A DNA stretch of 64,000 bases from Stutzerimonas kunmingensis (GCF_021432085.1 NZ_CP090366.1:186001-250000); one strand, 5' to 3'; numbered from the stretch's first letter, positions 40,568 through 51,083 are shown. Notes: a model not told the origin generated them from the sequence alone. A program made the numbers and translations.

Positions 40568-43500
40568 ATGCTCAGCCTCTACCACGCCCCCGATCTGGAA
40601 ACCCTCGGCGAACTGGCCACGCGCCTGCTCGCCCAGCCGCTCGCCGATCCTTTCGCCCCGGCGCTGGTGGTGGTACCGAGCCAGGGCATGGGCCGCTGGC
40701 TGACGCTTGAGCTGGCGCGCAAGCAGGGCATCGCCATGCAGCTGGAGATTCAGCTGCCGGCCAAGTTCGTCTGGGACCTGAGCCGCACGGTGCTTGGCAG
40801 CCTGCCCGAACAATCGGCGTTCTCTCCGACGACCCTGACCTGGCGCCTCTACGGCTGGCTCTGCGAGCCGGCCAATCTCGAGCTGGCGCCGCGTCTGGCG
40901 CAGTATCTCGACGGCGGCGATGAGCGCCGGCGGCTGTCGCTGGCGGCGAAGATCGCTGACGTGTTCGACCAATACCTGCTCTATCGCGACGACTGGCTGG
41001 CCGCCTGGGAGCGTGGCGAAACCTTCGATCTCGGTCCGGACGAAGCCTGGCAGGCGCTGCTCTGGCGCGAGCTGACCAAGGACGGCCATCCGCACCGCGC
41101 GCGGCTGCTCGACGATCTGCTGCAGCGGCTCTACAGCGACGAGCCCTTGCCCGGCTTGCCCGAGCGCCTGCTGGTGTTCGGCATCAGCAGCCTGCCGCCG
41201 CACCACCTGCGCGTGCTCGATGGGCTGGCGCGACATATCGACGTGGTGGTCTGCGCGCTCAACCCGAGCCGCGAAGCCTGGGGCGAGATTCGCGATATCC
41301 GCGAGCTGGCGCGCCAGCCCGAGAGCGGCGCTGATGATTGGTATCTCGATGTCGGCCATCCGCTGCTGGCCAGTCTCGGCAAGCAGGGCCGGGACTTCTT
41401 CGATTCCCTGTTCAGCCTGACCGCCAGCGAGGGCAGCCAGGAGTTCGGCCTCTATTCCGAAGACGAAGACCTGCGCGATGACAGCCTGCTGCACGCCTTG
41501 CAGAACGACATCCTGCGCCTGCGCACCCGCCTGCCGGATGAGCGCATCACGCTGGCCGAGGATGACCGTTCGATGGAAGTGCATATCGCCCACTCGCCGC
41601 TGCGCGAGGTGGAAATCCTGCATGACCAGCTATTGGCGCGTTTCGCCACCAACCCGGCGCTGACGCCTGATCAGGTGGTGGTGCTGACCCCCGACATCGA
41701 GCGCTACGCACCCTTTATCGAAGCCGTGTTCGCCCCGCGCGAGGGCAGCCCGCGAATCCCCTACAGCCTGGCCGACCGCAGCCTCCGCGCTGAAATGCCG
41801 CTGATCGAGGCCTTCCTCGAATTGCTGATGCTGGCGCAGAGCCGTTTTGCCGCCGAGGAAATCCTCGCCTGGCTGGAGCAACCGGCCATTGCCCGCCGCG
41901 CCGGCATCGAAAGCGAAGACCTGACGCTGCTGCGTGATTGGTTGCGCGAAGCCGGCGTGCGTTGGGGCCGCGACGGTAGCCAGCGGGCCCGTCTCGGCCT
42001 GCCGGACGAATCGGCTTTTACCTGGCGCCAGGGGCTGGACCGGTTGCTGCTAGGCTTTGCCGCGCCGCCGCAACTGGCTGGCGACCACGCGCCACTGCTC
42101 GGCGAACACTGGCCGCTGGATGCGCTTGAAGGTGCACGCGGGCAACTGCTGGGACGGCTGGTGGAATTTGTCGAACGTCTCGGCACACTGGCCGATCAAC
42201 TGGCTCGGCCGCGTCCGTTGGCCGAGTGGGCCGATGACCTGCAAATCCTGATCGACACCCTGTTCGATGAGCGCGAAGCCGGCGACACGCTGCTCTTGTT
42301 GTCCCAGGCTTGCGCGGCGTTGCGCGATCAGGCCCAGGCTGCAGACCTGACGCGACCCATCGAACTGGAACTGGTGCACCAGCAGCTCAGCGCCGCCTTA
42401 CAGCAGGGCGGTGGCGCCTCGGGCTTTCTCACCGGTGCGGTGACCTTCTGCACCATGGTGCCGATGCGCAGCCTGCCGTTCCGCGTGGTCTGCCTGCTGG
42501 GGCTGGACGATGGCGCCTTCCCGCGGCGCACACCGCCGTCGGGCTTCGATTTGATCGGCCGGCATCCGCGCCGCGGCGACCGTGCGCGACGCCTCGACGA
42601 TCGCTACCTGCTGCTTGAAACCCTCCTCTCGGCGCGCGAGGCGTTGTACCTGTCCTATGTCGGCCGCGACCCGCGCGACAACGCCGTGCTGCCGCCGTCG
42701 GTGCTGCTCAGCGAAGTGCTGGAGGCAGTGGACATGACCGCCGTGCTGCCCGTTGCACAGGCTTCCGAGCATACCGGCGAGTCCGCACCCAAGACCGCCA
42801 GCCAGAAAATTCTCGTCGCCCACCCGCTGCAGCCGTTCTCGCCGCGCAATTTTGGCGACGGGCTCTGCGCGGGTTTCTCCTCGCCCTGGTTTCGTGCCGC
42901 CGGGCGTCTTGCCGAGCCACCGCAGACCCAGCCGCAGCCGTTCGCCAGCCTGCTCGCAGAGCCCGACGAGGCCTGGCTGACCATCGAGCCGTCGCAGCTG
43001 TTGCAGTGCTTCCGCCATCCGGCGCGCTTTCTGCTCGAACAACGCCTCGGTTTGCGCCTGGCTGACGATCAGGAATCGCTCGCCAGTGATGAGCCGTTCG
43101 ATCTGGAGATGCCGGCCTGGAACGGCCTGCGGCGCCTGTCGCTGCAGGCCATGGAACACGACTGGAGCGATGAAGACGAACGGCGCATGGCTTGTGCGGC
43201 CGGCTGGCTGCCGACGGGCGAGTTGGGCCAGGCGCTGTGGGGCAAGCTGCGCGGGCCGGTGCGTGCCTTTGCGCCGCGCCTGTTCGAACTGCGCCCGGAA
43301 GCGGTGCCCGAGCCGCTGCCGGTGGACATCACCCTGGCCGGCGTGCGTATCCATGGCTGGCTCGATGGCGTGACCCCGGCCGGACTGTTCGGCTGGAAGC
43401 TTGGCCGTCTCGGTGAGTGGGACCTGCCACCGTTCTGGCTGCGACATCTACTGCTTAACCTGTCCGCCACGCCCGGTATCGAGCGCCACAGCCTGATGCT

Positions 43501-43867
43501 ATCGCCCGCCGGTGACTGGCAGCTGGGGCCGCTGCCGAACGCGGCCGAGCTGCTCGAACCCTGGCTCGCCGCCTATCGCTGTGCGATTCGTGAGCCGCTG
43601 CCGTTGCTGCCGCGTAGCAGCCATGCCTTCGCCAAGGGCTATCGCAAGCCAGCCCGAGGCAGCGAGCCGCTCGACTGCGCTCGCAAGCGAGCCCGCGAAG
43701 CCTGGCTGGGTGCCGAGTTCAGCCCAATCGCCGCCGAAGCCGAAGACCCCTGGAACGCCTTGGCCTTCCGCGACCGCGATCCGCTGGACGAGCGCTTTGA
43801 AACGCTGGCTCAGGAATTGATCGGCCCTGCGCTGGATGCCTTGGCGCAAGACGAGGAGGAAGCATGA
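40568..43867 (+). CDS. recC: Exodeoxyribonuclease V gamma subunit RecC
   Basis: A 1099-residue subunit of the RecBCD helicase-nuclease that processes double-strand ends and recognises Chi. The N-terminus MLSLYHAPDLETLGELATRLL and the segment VVVPSQGMGRWLTLELA are the inactive-helicase start of RecC; FCTMVPMRSLPFRVVCLLGLDDGAFPR is another strong family block. The length is close to E. coli RecC (1122). It overlaps the recB start by 4 bp (ATGA). Confidence 0.95.
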   Translation: MLSLYHAPDLETLGELATRLLAQPLADPFAPALVVVPSQGMGRWLTLELARKQGIAMQLEIQLPAKFVWDLSRTVLGSLPEQSAFSPTTLTWRLYGWLCEPANLELAPRLAQYLDGGDERRRLSLAAKIADVFDQYLLYRDDWLAAWERGETFDLGPDEAWQALLWRELTKDGHPHRARLLDDLLQRLYSDEPLPGLPERLLVFGISSLPPHHLRVLDGLARHIDVVVCALNPSREAWGEIRDIRELARQPESGADDWYLDVGHPLLASLGKQGRDFFDSLFSLTASEGSQEFGLYSEDEDLRDDSLLHALQNDILRLRTRLPDERITLAEDDRSMEVHIAHSPLREVEILHDQLLARFATNPALTPDQVVVLTPDIERYAPFIEAVFAPREGSPRIPYSLADRSLRAEMPLIEAFLELLMLAQSRFAAEEILAWLEQPAIARRAGIESEDLTLLRDWLREAGVRWGRDGSQRARLGLPDESAFTWRQGLDRLLLGFAAPPQLAGDHAPLLGEHWPLDALEGARGQLLGRLVEFVERLGTLADQLARPRPLAEWADDLQILIDTLFDEREAGDTLLLLSQACAALRDQAQAADLTRPIELELVHQQLSAALQQGGGASGFLTGAVTFCTMVPMRSLPFRVVCLLGLDDGAFPRRTPPSGFDLIGRHPRRGDRARRLDDRYLLLETLLSAREALYLSYVGRDPRDNAVLPPSVLLSEVLEAVDMTAVLPVAQASEHTGESAPKTASQKILVAHPLQPFSPRNFGDGLCAGFSSPWFRAAGRLAEPPQTQPQPFASLLAEPDEAWLTIEPSQLLQCFRHPARFLLEQRLGLRLADDQESLASDEPFDLEMPAWNGLRRLSLQAMEHDWSDEDERRMACAAGWLPTGELGQALWGKLRGPVRAFAPRLFELRPEAVPEPLPVDITLAGVRIHGWLDGVTPAGLFGWKLGRLGEWDLPPFWLRHLLLNLSATPGIERHSLMLSPAGDWQLGPLPNAAELLEPWLAAYRCAIREPLPLLPRSSHAFAKGYRKPARGSEPLDCARKRAREAWLGAEFSPIAAEAEDPWNALAFRDRDPLDERFETLAQELIGPALDALAQDEEEA

Positions 43868-46800
43868 AACTCGACCTGCTCGACTCGCCCTTCAACGGCC
43901 GCTCGCTGATCGAGGCCAGCGCCGGCACCGGCAAGACCTGGACGCTCACCGCGCTCTACGCCCGCCTGCTGCTGGAGCGGCAGCTGTCGGTGGGGCAGAT
44001 TCTGGTGGTCACCTACACCACCGCCGCCACTGCTGAACTGCGTGAGCGCATTCGCGCACGGCTGGCCGACCTGCTGGCGGTCTATGAAGGCACGCCGAGC
44101 AGCGACGACTTTCTCAACCGCCTGCACGCCCGCTACCCGGACGAAGCCTCGCGGCGCCGTCTGTTGCTGGCGGTGCACGGCTTCGACGAGGCGGCGATCT
44201 TCACCATTCACGGCTTTTGCCAGCGCGCCTTGCAGGACGCCGCCTTCGAGGCCGGGGGCGATTTCGACAGCGAGCTGACCGCCGATGACCGCGAGATCAT
44301 CGATGCGCTGCTCGCCGATGCCTGGCGTAGCGAGCTGGCCGATGCCGATCCGGCCTGGGCGCGCTTCCTGGCCAAGAGCCGCATCACACCGGTGTGGCTG
44401 CGCCAGCGGCTGCGCAGTCATCTGGGCAAGCCGTACTTGCGGGTGGAACCGCAGGGTGCACCGGTCGCCGCCGACCTGCGCCCGGTCGAGGCCGCCTGGC
44501 AACGCGCCGCCGATCTGTGGAGGGAAGCGGGTACCGCCTGGATCGCCGAGCTCCGGGCGCACGGTGGGCTCAGCCAAAGTACTCACAAAGGCATCAAGTT
44601 CGAGCCCTGGCGGAGCGAGCTCGACGCCTATTTTGCCGACCCGGCCGTGATGTTCGATCTACCCGATGGCGCGGCCAAGTTCGGCGTGCGCGCCTTGAGC
44701 AAGGCCTGCAAGAAGGGCTTCGACGCGCCGGTGTGCGAGTTGGCCCATGCGCTGGACGAGCTGGCCGATCAGGTGGCCGAGGCATTGCCAGCGGGCAAGC
44801 AACGGCTGATCGCCCTGCAGGTCGCGCTGCTGGAACGGCTCAACCGCGAGCTGCCCGAGCGCAAGGCGGCGCAGCGGCTGTTGGCCTTCGATGATCTGCT
44901 CAATCGCCTGGATCTGGCGCTGAAAGGTCCGGTTGGCGAAGACCTGGCGGCCTCGCTGCGCGCCACCTATCCGCTGGCGCTGATCGACGAATTCCAGGAC
45001 ACCGACCCGATCCAGTACGCCATCTTCAACCGCATCTATGCCAAGGCCGGCGAGGCGTCGTTGTGTTTCGTCGGCGATCCCAAACAGGCGATTTATGCCT
45101 TCCGCGGGGCGGACCTTGCAACCTATATGACGGCCAAGCAGCAGGCCGATCGCGTGCCCTTCAACCTGCCGACCAATTACCGCTCGACGCCCGAGCTGAT
45201 CACCGCCTTGAACCAGCTGTTCGATCATCCGCAGCCGTTCGCCCAACCAGATCTGCGCTATCCAGCGGTAGGCGCGGCCGACAAGCCGCGTGCGAGCTTG
45301 CGGCTGGTGGAGGAGGGCGAGGCGGCGCCGCTGTCGCTGGTCTGGCTGGGTGACGATCCGCTGGGCAAGGGCGAGGCCGCGCAACTGGCGGCGAGCGACA
45401 CTGCCCGGCGTATCGCCCTGCAACTGGCGGGCGCCGCCGAGGGTCGTGCCGGTTTCGAAGAGGGTGGTGAGTTCAAACCGCTGAAGGGTGGCGATATCGC
45501 CGTGCTGGTGGCCAACCACCGCCAGGCCGGGATGATCGCCGATGAGCTGGCGGCGCGCGGTGTGCCCAGCGTGCGCCGCGGGCGTGACAGCGTCTGGCGC
45601 AGTGAGGAAGCGGCTGAGCTGGCCGCGGTGCTGGCCGCCTACGCCGAGCCCGGCCGCGAAGGGCTGCTGCGCTATGCACTGGCCACGCGCCTACTGGGCC
45701 GCAGCGCTGCCGATCTCGCTCGTTGCCAGGACGATCAGCAGCAGTGGGACGCCGAGCGCGAAGCCGCCGAGCGCTATCACCAGCTCTGGCAGCAGCAGGG
45801 GTTCATGCGCGTATTCCGGGCCTGGCTCGACGAGCAGGCGGTGGCCGAACGGCTGCTGGCGCGTGTCGATGGCGAACGTCGGCTGACCAACCTCTTGCAT
45901 CTGGGTGAACTGTTGCAAGCCGAAAGCCTGCTGCGCCCGGGTCTTGAGCCGCTGCTCGCCTGGTTCAACCTGCAGCGCGGCAGCGAAGGCGCCGGCGAAG
46001 AAGCCCTGCTGCGCCTGGAAAGCGATGCCGAGCGGGTGCAGATCGTCACCATCCACACCAGCAAGGGCCTGGAATACCCGCTGGTGTTCTGCCCCTTCCT
46101 CTGGGACGGCAAGCTGCTCGGCAAGAACCGCGATAGCGCCCGTTGCCACGATGCTAATGGCCAGCCGCTGCTGGATCTCGGCAGCGACGCGCTGGAAGAC
46201 AACCTCGAACGCGCCCGCCAGGAGGTCTTCGCCGAGCAGCTGCGCCTGGCCTATGTCGCCCTGACTCGCGCGCGCGACCGGCTCTGGTTGCACTGGGGGC
46301 CTGTGAATCTCTGCAAACCAAAAAAGGATGGCAGCCTAGCGGACGAAGGTCTGCACAGCAGCGCCCTGGCCTGGCTGCTACACGGCCGGGATCTCCCTGG
46401 CGAGCACCCCTTGAGCGAGCTGGGCAATCATCTGGCGGACCTCAATGGCGGAAGCCTGCGCCTGGCCATCGAGCGCCTGGTCGCCACGAGCGACGGGCGC
46501 ATGGCCTGCCTGCCGCTCGAGTCGCGTGAGGCCAGCACACAGGGCAGCGGCCGCGCAGCGCCGCCCGAGCAGCTGGCGCAGCTCAACCGCAACCTCTACA
46601 GCGCCTGGCGCATCGGCAGCTTCTCAGGCCTCGCCGCCGGCATGCACATGGAAGCGCCCGACCGCGACGCCCTGGCCATCCCCGATGCCGGCGAGCCGGG
46701 CAGCGGCTTCTTTGCTTTCCCCCGCGGTGCGCGGGCCGGTACCTGCCTGCACGCGATCCTCGAAGATTGGGCGCGCGGCAAAGGCGAGCTGGAGTCGCTG

Positions 46801-47412
46801 GTCGAACCCGCTTTGCAGGCCTACGGTCTGCCGCTGGAGTGGAAGGAGATCGCCATCAGCCATCTGCAGAAGGTGCTGGAAACCGATATGGATGGCGCCG
46901 GCCTGACCCTCGCCGCGCTGCAATCGGCCAGACGCCTGCCCGAACTCGGCTTCACCTTCCCGGTACGGGACCTCGACGTGACGCGGCTGCGCAGCCTGTT
47001 GGTCGATCCGGCCAACGGCCTTGCCGAACCCTTGCGCGAAGCGGCGGTGCGGCTGGAGTTCGACAGCCTCAAGGGTTTTCTCAAGGGCTTTATCGACCTG
47101 ACCTTCGAGCACGGCGGCCGCTGGTACATCGCCGATTACAAATCCAACTGGCTCGGCCCGGACGCCAGTTACTACGGCGGCGAACGGCTGCTGCAGGCGC
47201 TGGCAGGCGAGCATTACTACTTGCAATACCTGATCTATCTGGTGGCGCTGCGCCGCTTCCTGCGTCAGCGGCTGGCGGATTTTCAAGACGAGCAGCTCGG
47301 CGGCGCCTTCTACCTGTTCCTGCGCGGCATGCCCGAAGCCGGCGTCTATTTCGCGCGACCGGATGATGCGCTGCTCGACGCACTGGATCGTTTGTTCGAG
47401 GAGGGCAAGTGA
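43864..47412 (+). CDS. recB: Exodeoxyribonuclease V beta subunit RecB
   Basis: 1182 residues, SF1A helicase plus nuclease. Walker A is ASAGTGKT (18-25); the Walker B region is ALIDEFQDTDPIQYAIF; a late helicase motif is VQIVTIHTSKGLEYPLVFCP. The C-terminal nuclease has Asp1078 in GFIDLTFEH and Asp1091-Tyr-Lys1093 in IADYKSNWLG. It is a 3'-5' helicase and the only nuclease of the complex, and loads RecA. recD follows after 292 bp of repeat-bearing DNA. Confidence 0.96.
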   Translation: MKLDLLDSPFNGRSLIEASAGTGKTWTLTALYARLLLERQLSVGQILVVTYTTAATAELRERIRARLADLLAVYEGTPSSDDFLNRLHARYPDEASRRRLLLAVHGFDEAAIFTIHGFCQRALQDAAFEAGGDFDSELTADDREIIDALLADAWRSELADADPAWARFLAKSRITPVWLRQRLRSHLGKPYLRVEPQGAPVAADLRPVEAAWQRAADLWREAGTAWIAELRAHGGLSQSTHKGIKFEPWRSELDAYFADPAVMFDLPDGAAKFGVRALSKACKKGFDAPVCELAHALDELADQVAEALPAGKQRLIALQVALLERLNRELPERKAAQRLLAFDDLLNRLDLALKGPVGEDLAASLRATYPLALIDEFQDTDPIQYAIFNRIYAKAGEASLCFVGDPKQAIYAFRGADLATYMTAKQQADRVPFNLPTNYRSTPELITALNQLFDHPQPFAQPDLRYPAVGAADKPRASLRLVEEGEAAPLSLVWLGDDPLGKGEAAQLAASDTARRIALQLAGAAEGRAGFEEGGEFKPLKGGDIAVLVANHRQAGMIADELAARGVPSVRRGRDSVWRSEEAAELAAVLAAYAEPGREGLLRYALATRLLGRSAADLARCQDDQQQWDAEREAAERYHQLWQQQGFMRVFRAWLDEQAVAERLLARVDGERRLTNLLHLGELLQAESLLRPGLEPLLAWFNLQRGSEGAGEEALLRLESDAERVQIVTIHTSKGLEYPLVFCPFLWDGKLLGKNRDSARCHDANGQPLLDLGSDALEDNLERARQEVFAEQLRLAYVALTRARDRLWLHWGPVNLCKPKKDGSLADEGLHSSALAWLLHGRDLPGEHPLSELGNHLADLNGGSLRLAIERLVATSDGRMACLPLESREASTQGSGRAAPPEQLAQLNRNLYSAWRIGSFSGLAAGMHMEAPDRDALAIPDAGEPGSGFFAFPRGARAGTCLHAILEDWARGKGELESLVEPALQAYGLPLEWKEIAISHLQKVLETDMDGAGLTLAALQSARRLPELGFTFPVRDLDVTRLRSLLVDPANGLAEPLREAAVRLEFDSLKGFLKGFIDLTFEHGGRWYIADYKSNWLGPDASYYGGERLLQALAGEHYYLQYLIYLVALRRFLRQRLADFQDEQLGGAFYLFLRGMPEAGVYFARPDDALLDALDRLFEEGK

Positions 47413-47457
47413 TGTTTGCTGCTATGCCAATACCTGATGTTGCCTTCCCGCACACTT

Positions 47458-47655
47458 GGCGGGTTGCACCCGCCCTACGATCTGTCCGATGCGCTGTTCA
47501 AGGAGGGGCGGTGATGCGCGTGGGGTTTGTAGAAACCGTCGGATTGCAGTTTGCGTCAGTCCAATACGCTTATCCTGCCGGGCATATCGGTGGGCTGAAG
47601 CCCACCCTACGAGCGGTGCGCTCGGATATCTCCGTAGGGTGGGCTTCAGCCCACC
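47458..47655. repeat. REP-type inverted repeat cluster between recB and recD
   Basis: Three related units. One begins GGCGGGTTGCACCCGCC (47458-47479, ending CCTACG). A second is GGTGGGCTGAAGCCCACC followed by CTACG (47589-47611). The third (47633-47655) is its exact reverse complement, 21 bp further on. Each unit also folds on itself. The head-to-head pair is a BIME-like structure of pseudomonad REP elements. The 292-bp gap 47413-47704 holds no gene. Confidence 0.85.
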
Positions 47656-47704
47656 GTTGGGACCGCCGTCTGGGTCTGGCACCTTCTGTATCAAGGCCTA
47701 CCCG

Positions 47705-49555
47705 ATGACGCTTCGTTCAGAGTTACCCCTCGGCCCCCTGGAGCGCGCCTTCGTCGCCAGCCTGCAACGCCTTGAGCCCGATACTCCTGAGCCGGTGCTG
47801 CTCGCCGCTGCGCTGTGTTGCGAAGCCCTTTCCTCGGGCGATGTCTGCCTGCCGCTCCAACGATTCGCCAGCAAACGGCCCTGGCCTGAGGTCGACGTCA
47901 GCCTGCCGTCGCTGGCGCAATGGCGTGCGCAACTTGAGGCCTCGCCCCTGATCGGCGGACCGGACGATTACGCGCCGCTGACCCTTGTCGGTGACCGCCT
48001 CTACCTTGCCCGTTACCAAGCCTATGAACAGCAGCTGGCGCAACAGCTGCTGACTCGGGCGGTGGACGCACCCGATGTCGACAAAGCCAGGCTGGGCGAC
48101 AGCCTGGCGCGCTTGTTCGCCTTCAACCAACAGAGCCCCGACTGGCAGCGGTTAGCCGCGGCCCAGGCGGTGCGTCGGCGCCTGGCGGTGATCTCCGGCG
48201 GCCCCGGCACCGGCAAGACCACCACGGTTGTGCGCCTGCTGGCCGCACTGTTGGAGCAGCCCGGTGGCGAACGCCTGGCCATCGGCCTCGCGGCACCTAC
48301 CGGCAAGGCGGCGGCGCGCATGGCCGAGGCAATCCGCAACGCCAAGGCCGATCTGCCGGTTAGCGATGCGGTTAAAGAAGCGCTGCCGGACGAGGCGCGC
48401 ACCCTGCATCGCCTGCTCGGCAGCCGCGGTGACAGCCCGAAGGTGCGCCATGACGCGGCCAACCCGCTGGCGCTGGACGTGCTGGTGGTGGACGAAGCGT
48501 CGATGGTCGATCTAGCGCTGATGGCCAAGCTGGTCGCCGCGCTGCCGCCCAAGGCGAGGCTGATTCTGCTCGGCGACAAGGACCAGCTGGCCGCCGTGGA
48601 GGCCGGCGCGGTGTTCGCCGAACTCTGTGAAGGGCGCGGTTTCGATAGTCAGGCCGCGACCGATCTGCAACGCATTACCGGGCAGAACGTACCGGTTGAG
48701 ACGCCGCGCTCGCGCCTCGGCGATGCGGTTGTGCTGCTCACCCACAGCCACCGCTTCGCCGGCGACAGCGGTATCGGCGAGCTGGCGCGGCGAATCAATG
48801 GCGGCGATGCCAAGGGCACGGTGGCGCTGCTGCAGGAAGGGCGCGCCGATCTTGCCTGGAATGCCACGCCAACGTCCGCCGCATTGATCGAGCGACTGGA
48901 GCAGGGCTATTCGACCTATCTGCAGGCCGCACGCCAGACCGATCCATCCGCCGCGTTCGAGGCCTTCAACGGTTTCCGCGCGCTGACTGCCCAGCGCGAA
49001 GGCGCCTTTGGCGTCACTGGCATCAACGAGGCGCTGGAAGCGCGCTTCAAGCGTCGCCTCGGCGTGCCCGCCCGCGAACGCTGGTACCCTGGCCGCGCGG
49101 TGATGGTCCGGCAGAACGACTACGCCCTGGGCCTGTTCAACGGCGATATCGGCTTGTGTCTGAAAACCGAGCAGGGCCTGCGGGTGTTCTTCGAGGGCGA
49201 CGAGGGCTATCGCGGCTTTGCCCCGGCACGGTTGCCGAGTCATGACAGCGCCTTCGCCATGACCGTGCACAAAAGCCAGGGCTCAGAGTTCACCGAGGTG
49301 CTGCTGGCGTTGCCGGAACAGCCCAGCCCGCTGCTGACGCGCTCGCTGTTCTACACGGGCATCACCCGCGCCAAGCGCAAGGTGGAGATCTGGGCGCTGC
49401 CGGCGCGGCTGGCCGAAGCGGTCAATACACGCGCCGAGCGCGCCGCAGGATTGGCCGAACGGTTGGCCCTCCCCAGCGCTCAGACCAGAGCCACAGAGGA
49501 AGTGCGGGCGGCCAAGCCAGATGAGCCAAAAAGCGATCAGCTCAGCCTTTTCTAA
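47705..49555 (+). CDS. recD: Exodeoxyribonuclease V alpha subunit RecD
   Basis: 616 residues, SF1B 5'-3' helicase subunit of RecBCD. Walker A is SGGPGTGKTT (164-173); the Walker B block is LDVLVVDEASMVDLALM; the C-terminal motif FAMTVHKSQGSEFTEVLL and FYTGITRAK are typical. The start MTLRSELPLGPLERAF was chosen because the longer upstream frame translates the REP repeats. An intact recD indicates a full RecBCD enzyme. Confidence 0.95.
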   Translation: MTLRSELPLGPLERAFVASLQRLEPDTPEPVLLAAALCCEALSSGDVCLPLQRFASKRPWPEVDVSLPSLAQWRAQLEASPLIGGPDDYAPLTLVGDRLYLARYQAYEQQLAQQLLTRAVDAPDVDKARLGDSLARLFAFNQQSPDWQRLAAAQAVRRRLAVISGGPGTGKTTTVVRLLAALLEQPGGERLAIGLAAPTGKAAARMAEAIRNAKADLPVSDAVKEALPDEARTLHRLLGSRGDSPKVRHDAANPLALDVLVVDEASMVDLALMAKLVAALPPKARLILLGDKDQLAAVEAGAVFAELCEGRGFDSQAATDLQRITGQNVPVETPRSRLGDAVVLLTHSHRFAGDSGIGELARRINGGDAKGTVALLQEGRADLAWNATPTSAALIERLEQGYSTYLQAARQTDPSAAFEAFNGFRALTAQREGAFGVTGINEALEARFKRRLGVPARERWYPGRAVMVRQNDYALGLFNGDIGLCLKTEQGLRVFFEGDEGYRGFAPARLPSHDSAFAMTVHKSQGSEFTEVLLALPEQPSPLLTRSLFYTGITRAKRKVEIWALPARLAEAVNTRAERAAGLAERLALPSAQTRATEEVRAAKPDEPKSDQLSLF

Positions 49556-49685
49556 ACCGTGCGCGCCTGCTCGAAGCCGGCATGATCGCTGCTCATCGCC
49601 GCCTGTTTCGTGAAGCGGTTGTGCGTATGGCGCTCGGAATTCTGTTCCGATGCGCTTTCGCCAAAAGCCGACACCGGGACTTGCG

Positions 49686-50129
49686 ATGAGAACCTTCTTT
49701 CTTCTGCTATGGGGCGCACTCAGCCTGTTCATCAGCACCGCGGCGCTGCGTGAACTCTGGCTCGCGCCGTCCGTGGCCAGCGGTTTCGCCCTGCTGCTGG
49801 TGGTCTATTACATCGTCTGCTTCTTCCAGCTGATTCGCGCCGCCTACCTGCCATGGGGGCTGCTGGGTGCGTACCGGCGCAGCGGCTACTGGCTGTGCCT
49901 GATCCTGCTGCCGCTGACGCTGATCCCGCTGTACGCCGCCTACCAGATCTGGGAGCAGGGCGGTTACGTTGCAGTCGAAGCCTCGTTGCACACCGAATGG
50001 CTGCACCTGCTGCTCGGTTGGCTGCAGGACGCCCTCGGTTATCTCGGCCCGCTGCCGGTGCTCGGCGCGCTGGGTGTCGGCATGGCGCTGATGCTGCTGC
50101 GTCTGCTACGCGGGCAGGTCGCGCGCTGA
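49686..50129 (+). CDS. Small membrane protein, function unknown
   Basis: A 147-residue protein with about four hydrophobic segments (about 4-24, 30-52, 68-88 and 112-140) separated by short polar turns such as LGAYRRSGYW. I do not recognise the family. The start MRTFFLLLWGALS begins the first membrane segment. It is convergent with the AEC transporter gene, with no gap between stops. Confidence 0.7.
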   Translation: MRTFFLLLWGALSLFISTAALRELWLAPSVASGFALLLVVYYIVCFFQLIRAAYLPWGLLGAYRRSGYWLCLILLPLTLIPLYAAYQIWEQGGYVAVEASLHTEWLHLLLGWLQDALGYLGPLPVLGALGVGMALMLLRLLRGQVAR

Positions 50130-51083
50130 TCAGCCGTTGAGCAGCGTAAGTACCAGCGGCAGGCTGGCCGCCGCGAGCAGGGTCTGCAAGGTGATGATGC
50201 CCGCCATCAGATGGCTGTCGCCGCCGAGCTGGCGGGTGAGCACGTAGGCAGTGGGGGCGGTGGGCAGGGCGAAGAACAGCACCAGGATGGTGGTTTCCAT
50301 ATCGGGCAGGCCGAGCACCATCGCCACTCCGTAGGCGAGCAGCGGAACGGCCAGCAGGCGCACCGCGCTGTTCCAGCCCAGCGCCGGGATTTCCCCGCCC
50401 AGCTCCTGGGGTTTGAGCGCCGCGCCGACACAGAGCAGGCCCAACGGCAGGCTGGCGGCGGCGAGCAGACTCAGCAGGCGGTCGGTGCCGCCGGGCAGAC
50501 CCAGGCCCGACAGATTGACCAGCGCGCCGGCGACACAGGCGAGAATCAGCGGGTTCTTTGCGATGGGCAGCAGCAGACCGCGCACGCTGACGCCGCGCTC
50601 GGCGGTCAGCGCCCACACCGACATCACGTTCACCGTCGGCACCATCAGCGCCAGCATCAGCGCAGCCAACGCCAGACCTTCCTTGCCGAACAGGCTGCCC
50701 ACCGCGGCCAGGCCGAGGTAGGTGTTGAAACGCAGCACGCCCTGCGTGACGGCGCCGAAGCGGCCGGCAGACCAGCCGCGCAACCGCTTGGCGATCAGCA
50801 GCCCGATCCAGGCTAGGCCCAGGCCGAGCATCACGGCACCGGCCAGGCGCGGCAGTGCTGGGTTATCCAGCGGCGCGGTGGCCAGGCTGCTGAACAGCAG
50901 AGAGGGGAAGAGGATGAAGTAGTTGATGCGCTCGGCGCCGGGCCAGAATTCGGCGCTGGGAAAGGCGCGCAGGCGCAGGAAATAGCCGGCGACGATCAGG
51001 GCGAACAGGGGCCAGAGGGCGAGTAGCAGGGCGGTCACGGATACATCCAACAGTGCATGTAGCGCGATCTTCGATGCTGCCAA
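50130..51083 (-). CDS. AEC (auxin efflux carrier) family transporter
   Basis: A 317-residue protein with about ten helices in two inverted repeats. The motifs INYFILFPSLLFSSLA near residue 53, GVLRFNTYLGLAA near 116 and KNPLILACVAGALVNL near 176 are those of bacterial AEC/malate-permease-like transporters (MdcF/YfdV type). Substrates for the family are usually organic acids. The first 15 residues may not be translated; a GTG start at about residue 16 is possible. Confidence 0.87.
   Translation of the reverse strand: MAASKIALHALLDVSVTALLLALWPLFALIVAGYFLRLRAFPSAEFWPGAERINYFILFPSLLFSSLATAPLDNPALPRLAGAVMLGLGLAWIGLLIAKRLRGWSAGRFGAVTQGVLRFNTYLGLAAVGSLFGKEGLALAALMLALMVPTVNVMSVWALTAERGVSVRGLLLPIAKNPLILACVAGALVNLSGLGLPGGTDRLLSLLAAASLPLGLLCVGAALKPQELGGEIPALGWNSAVRLLAVPLLAYGVAMVLGLPDMETTILVLFFALPTAPTAYVLTRQLGGDSHLMAGIITLQTLLAAASLPLVLTLLNG

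Noticed and set aside
47456..47704. RecD N-terminal extension of 83 residues
   Set aside because: It would translate REP repeats; the ATG at 47705 gives the family N-terminus.
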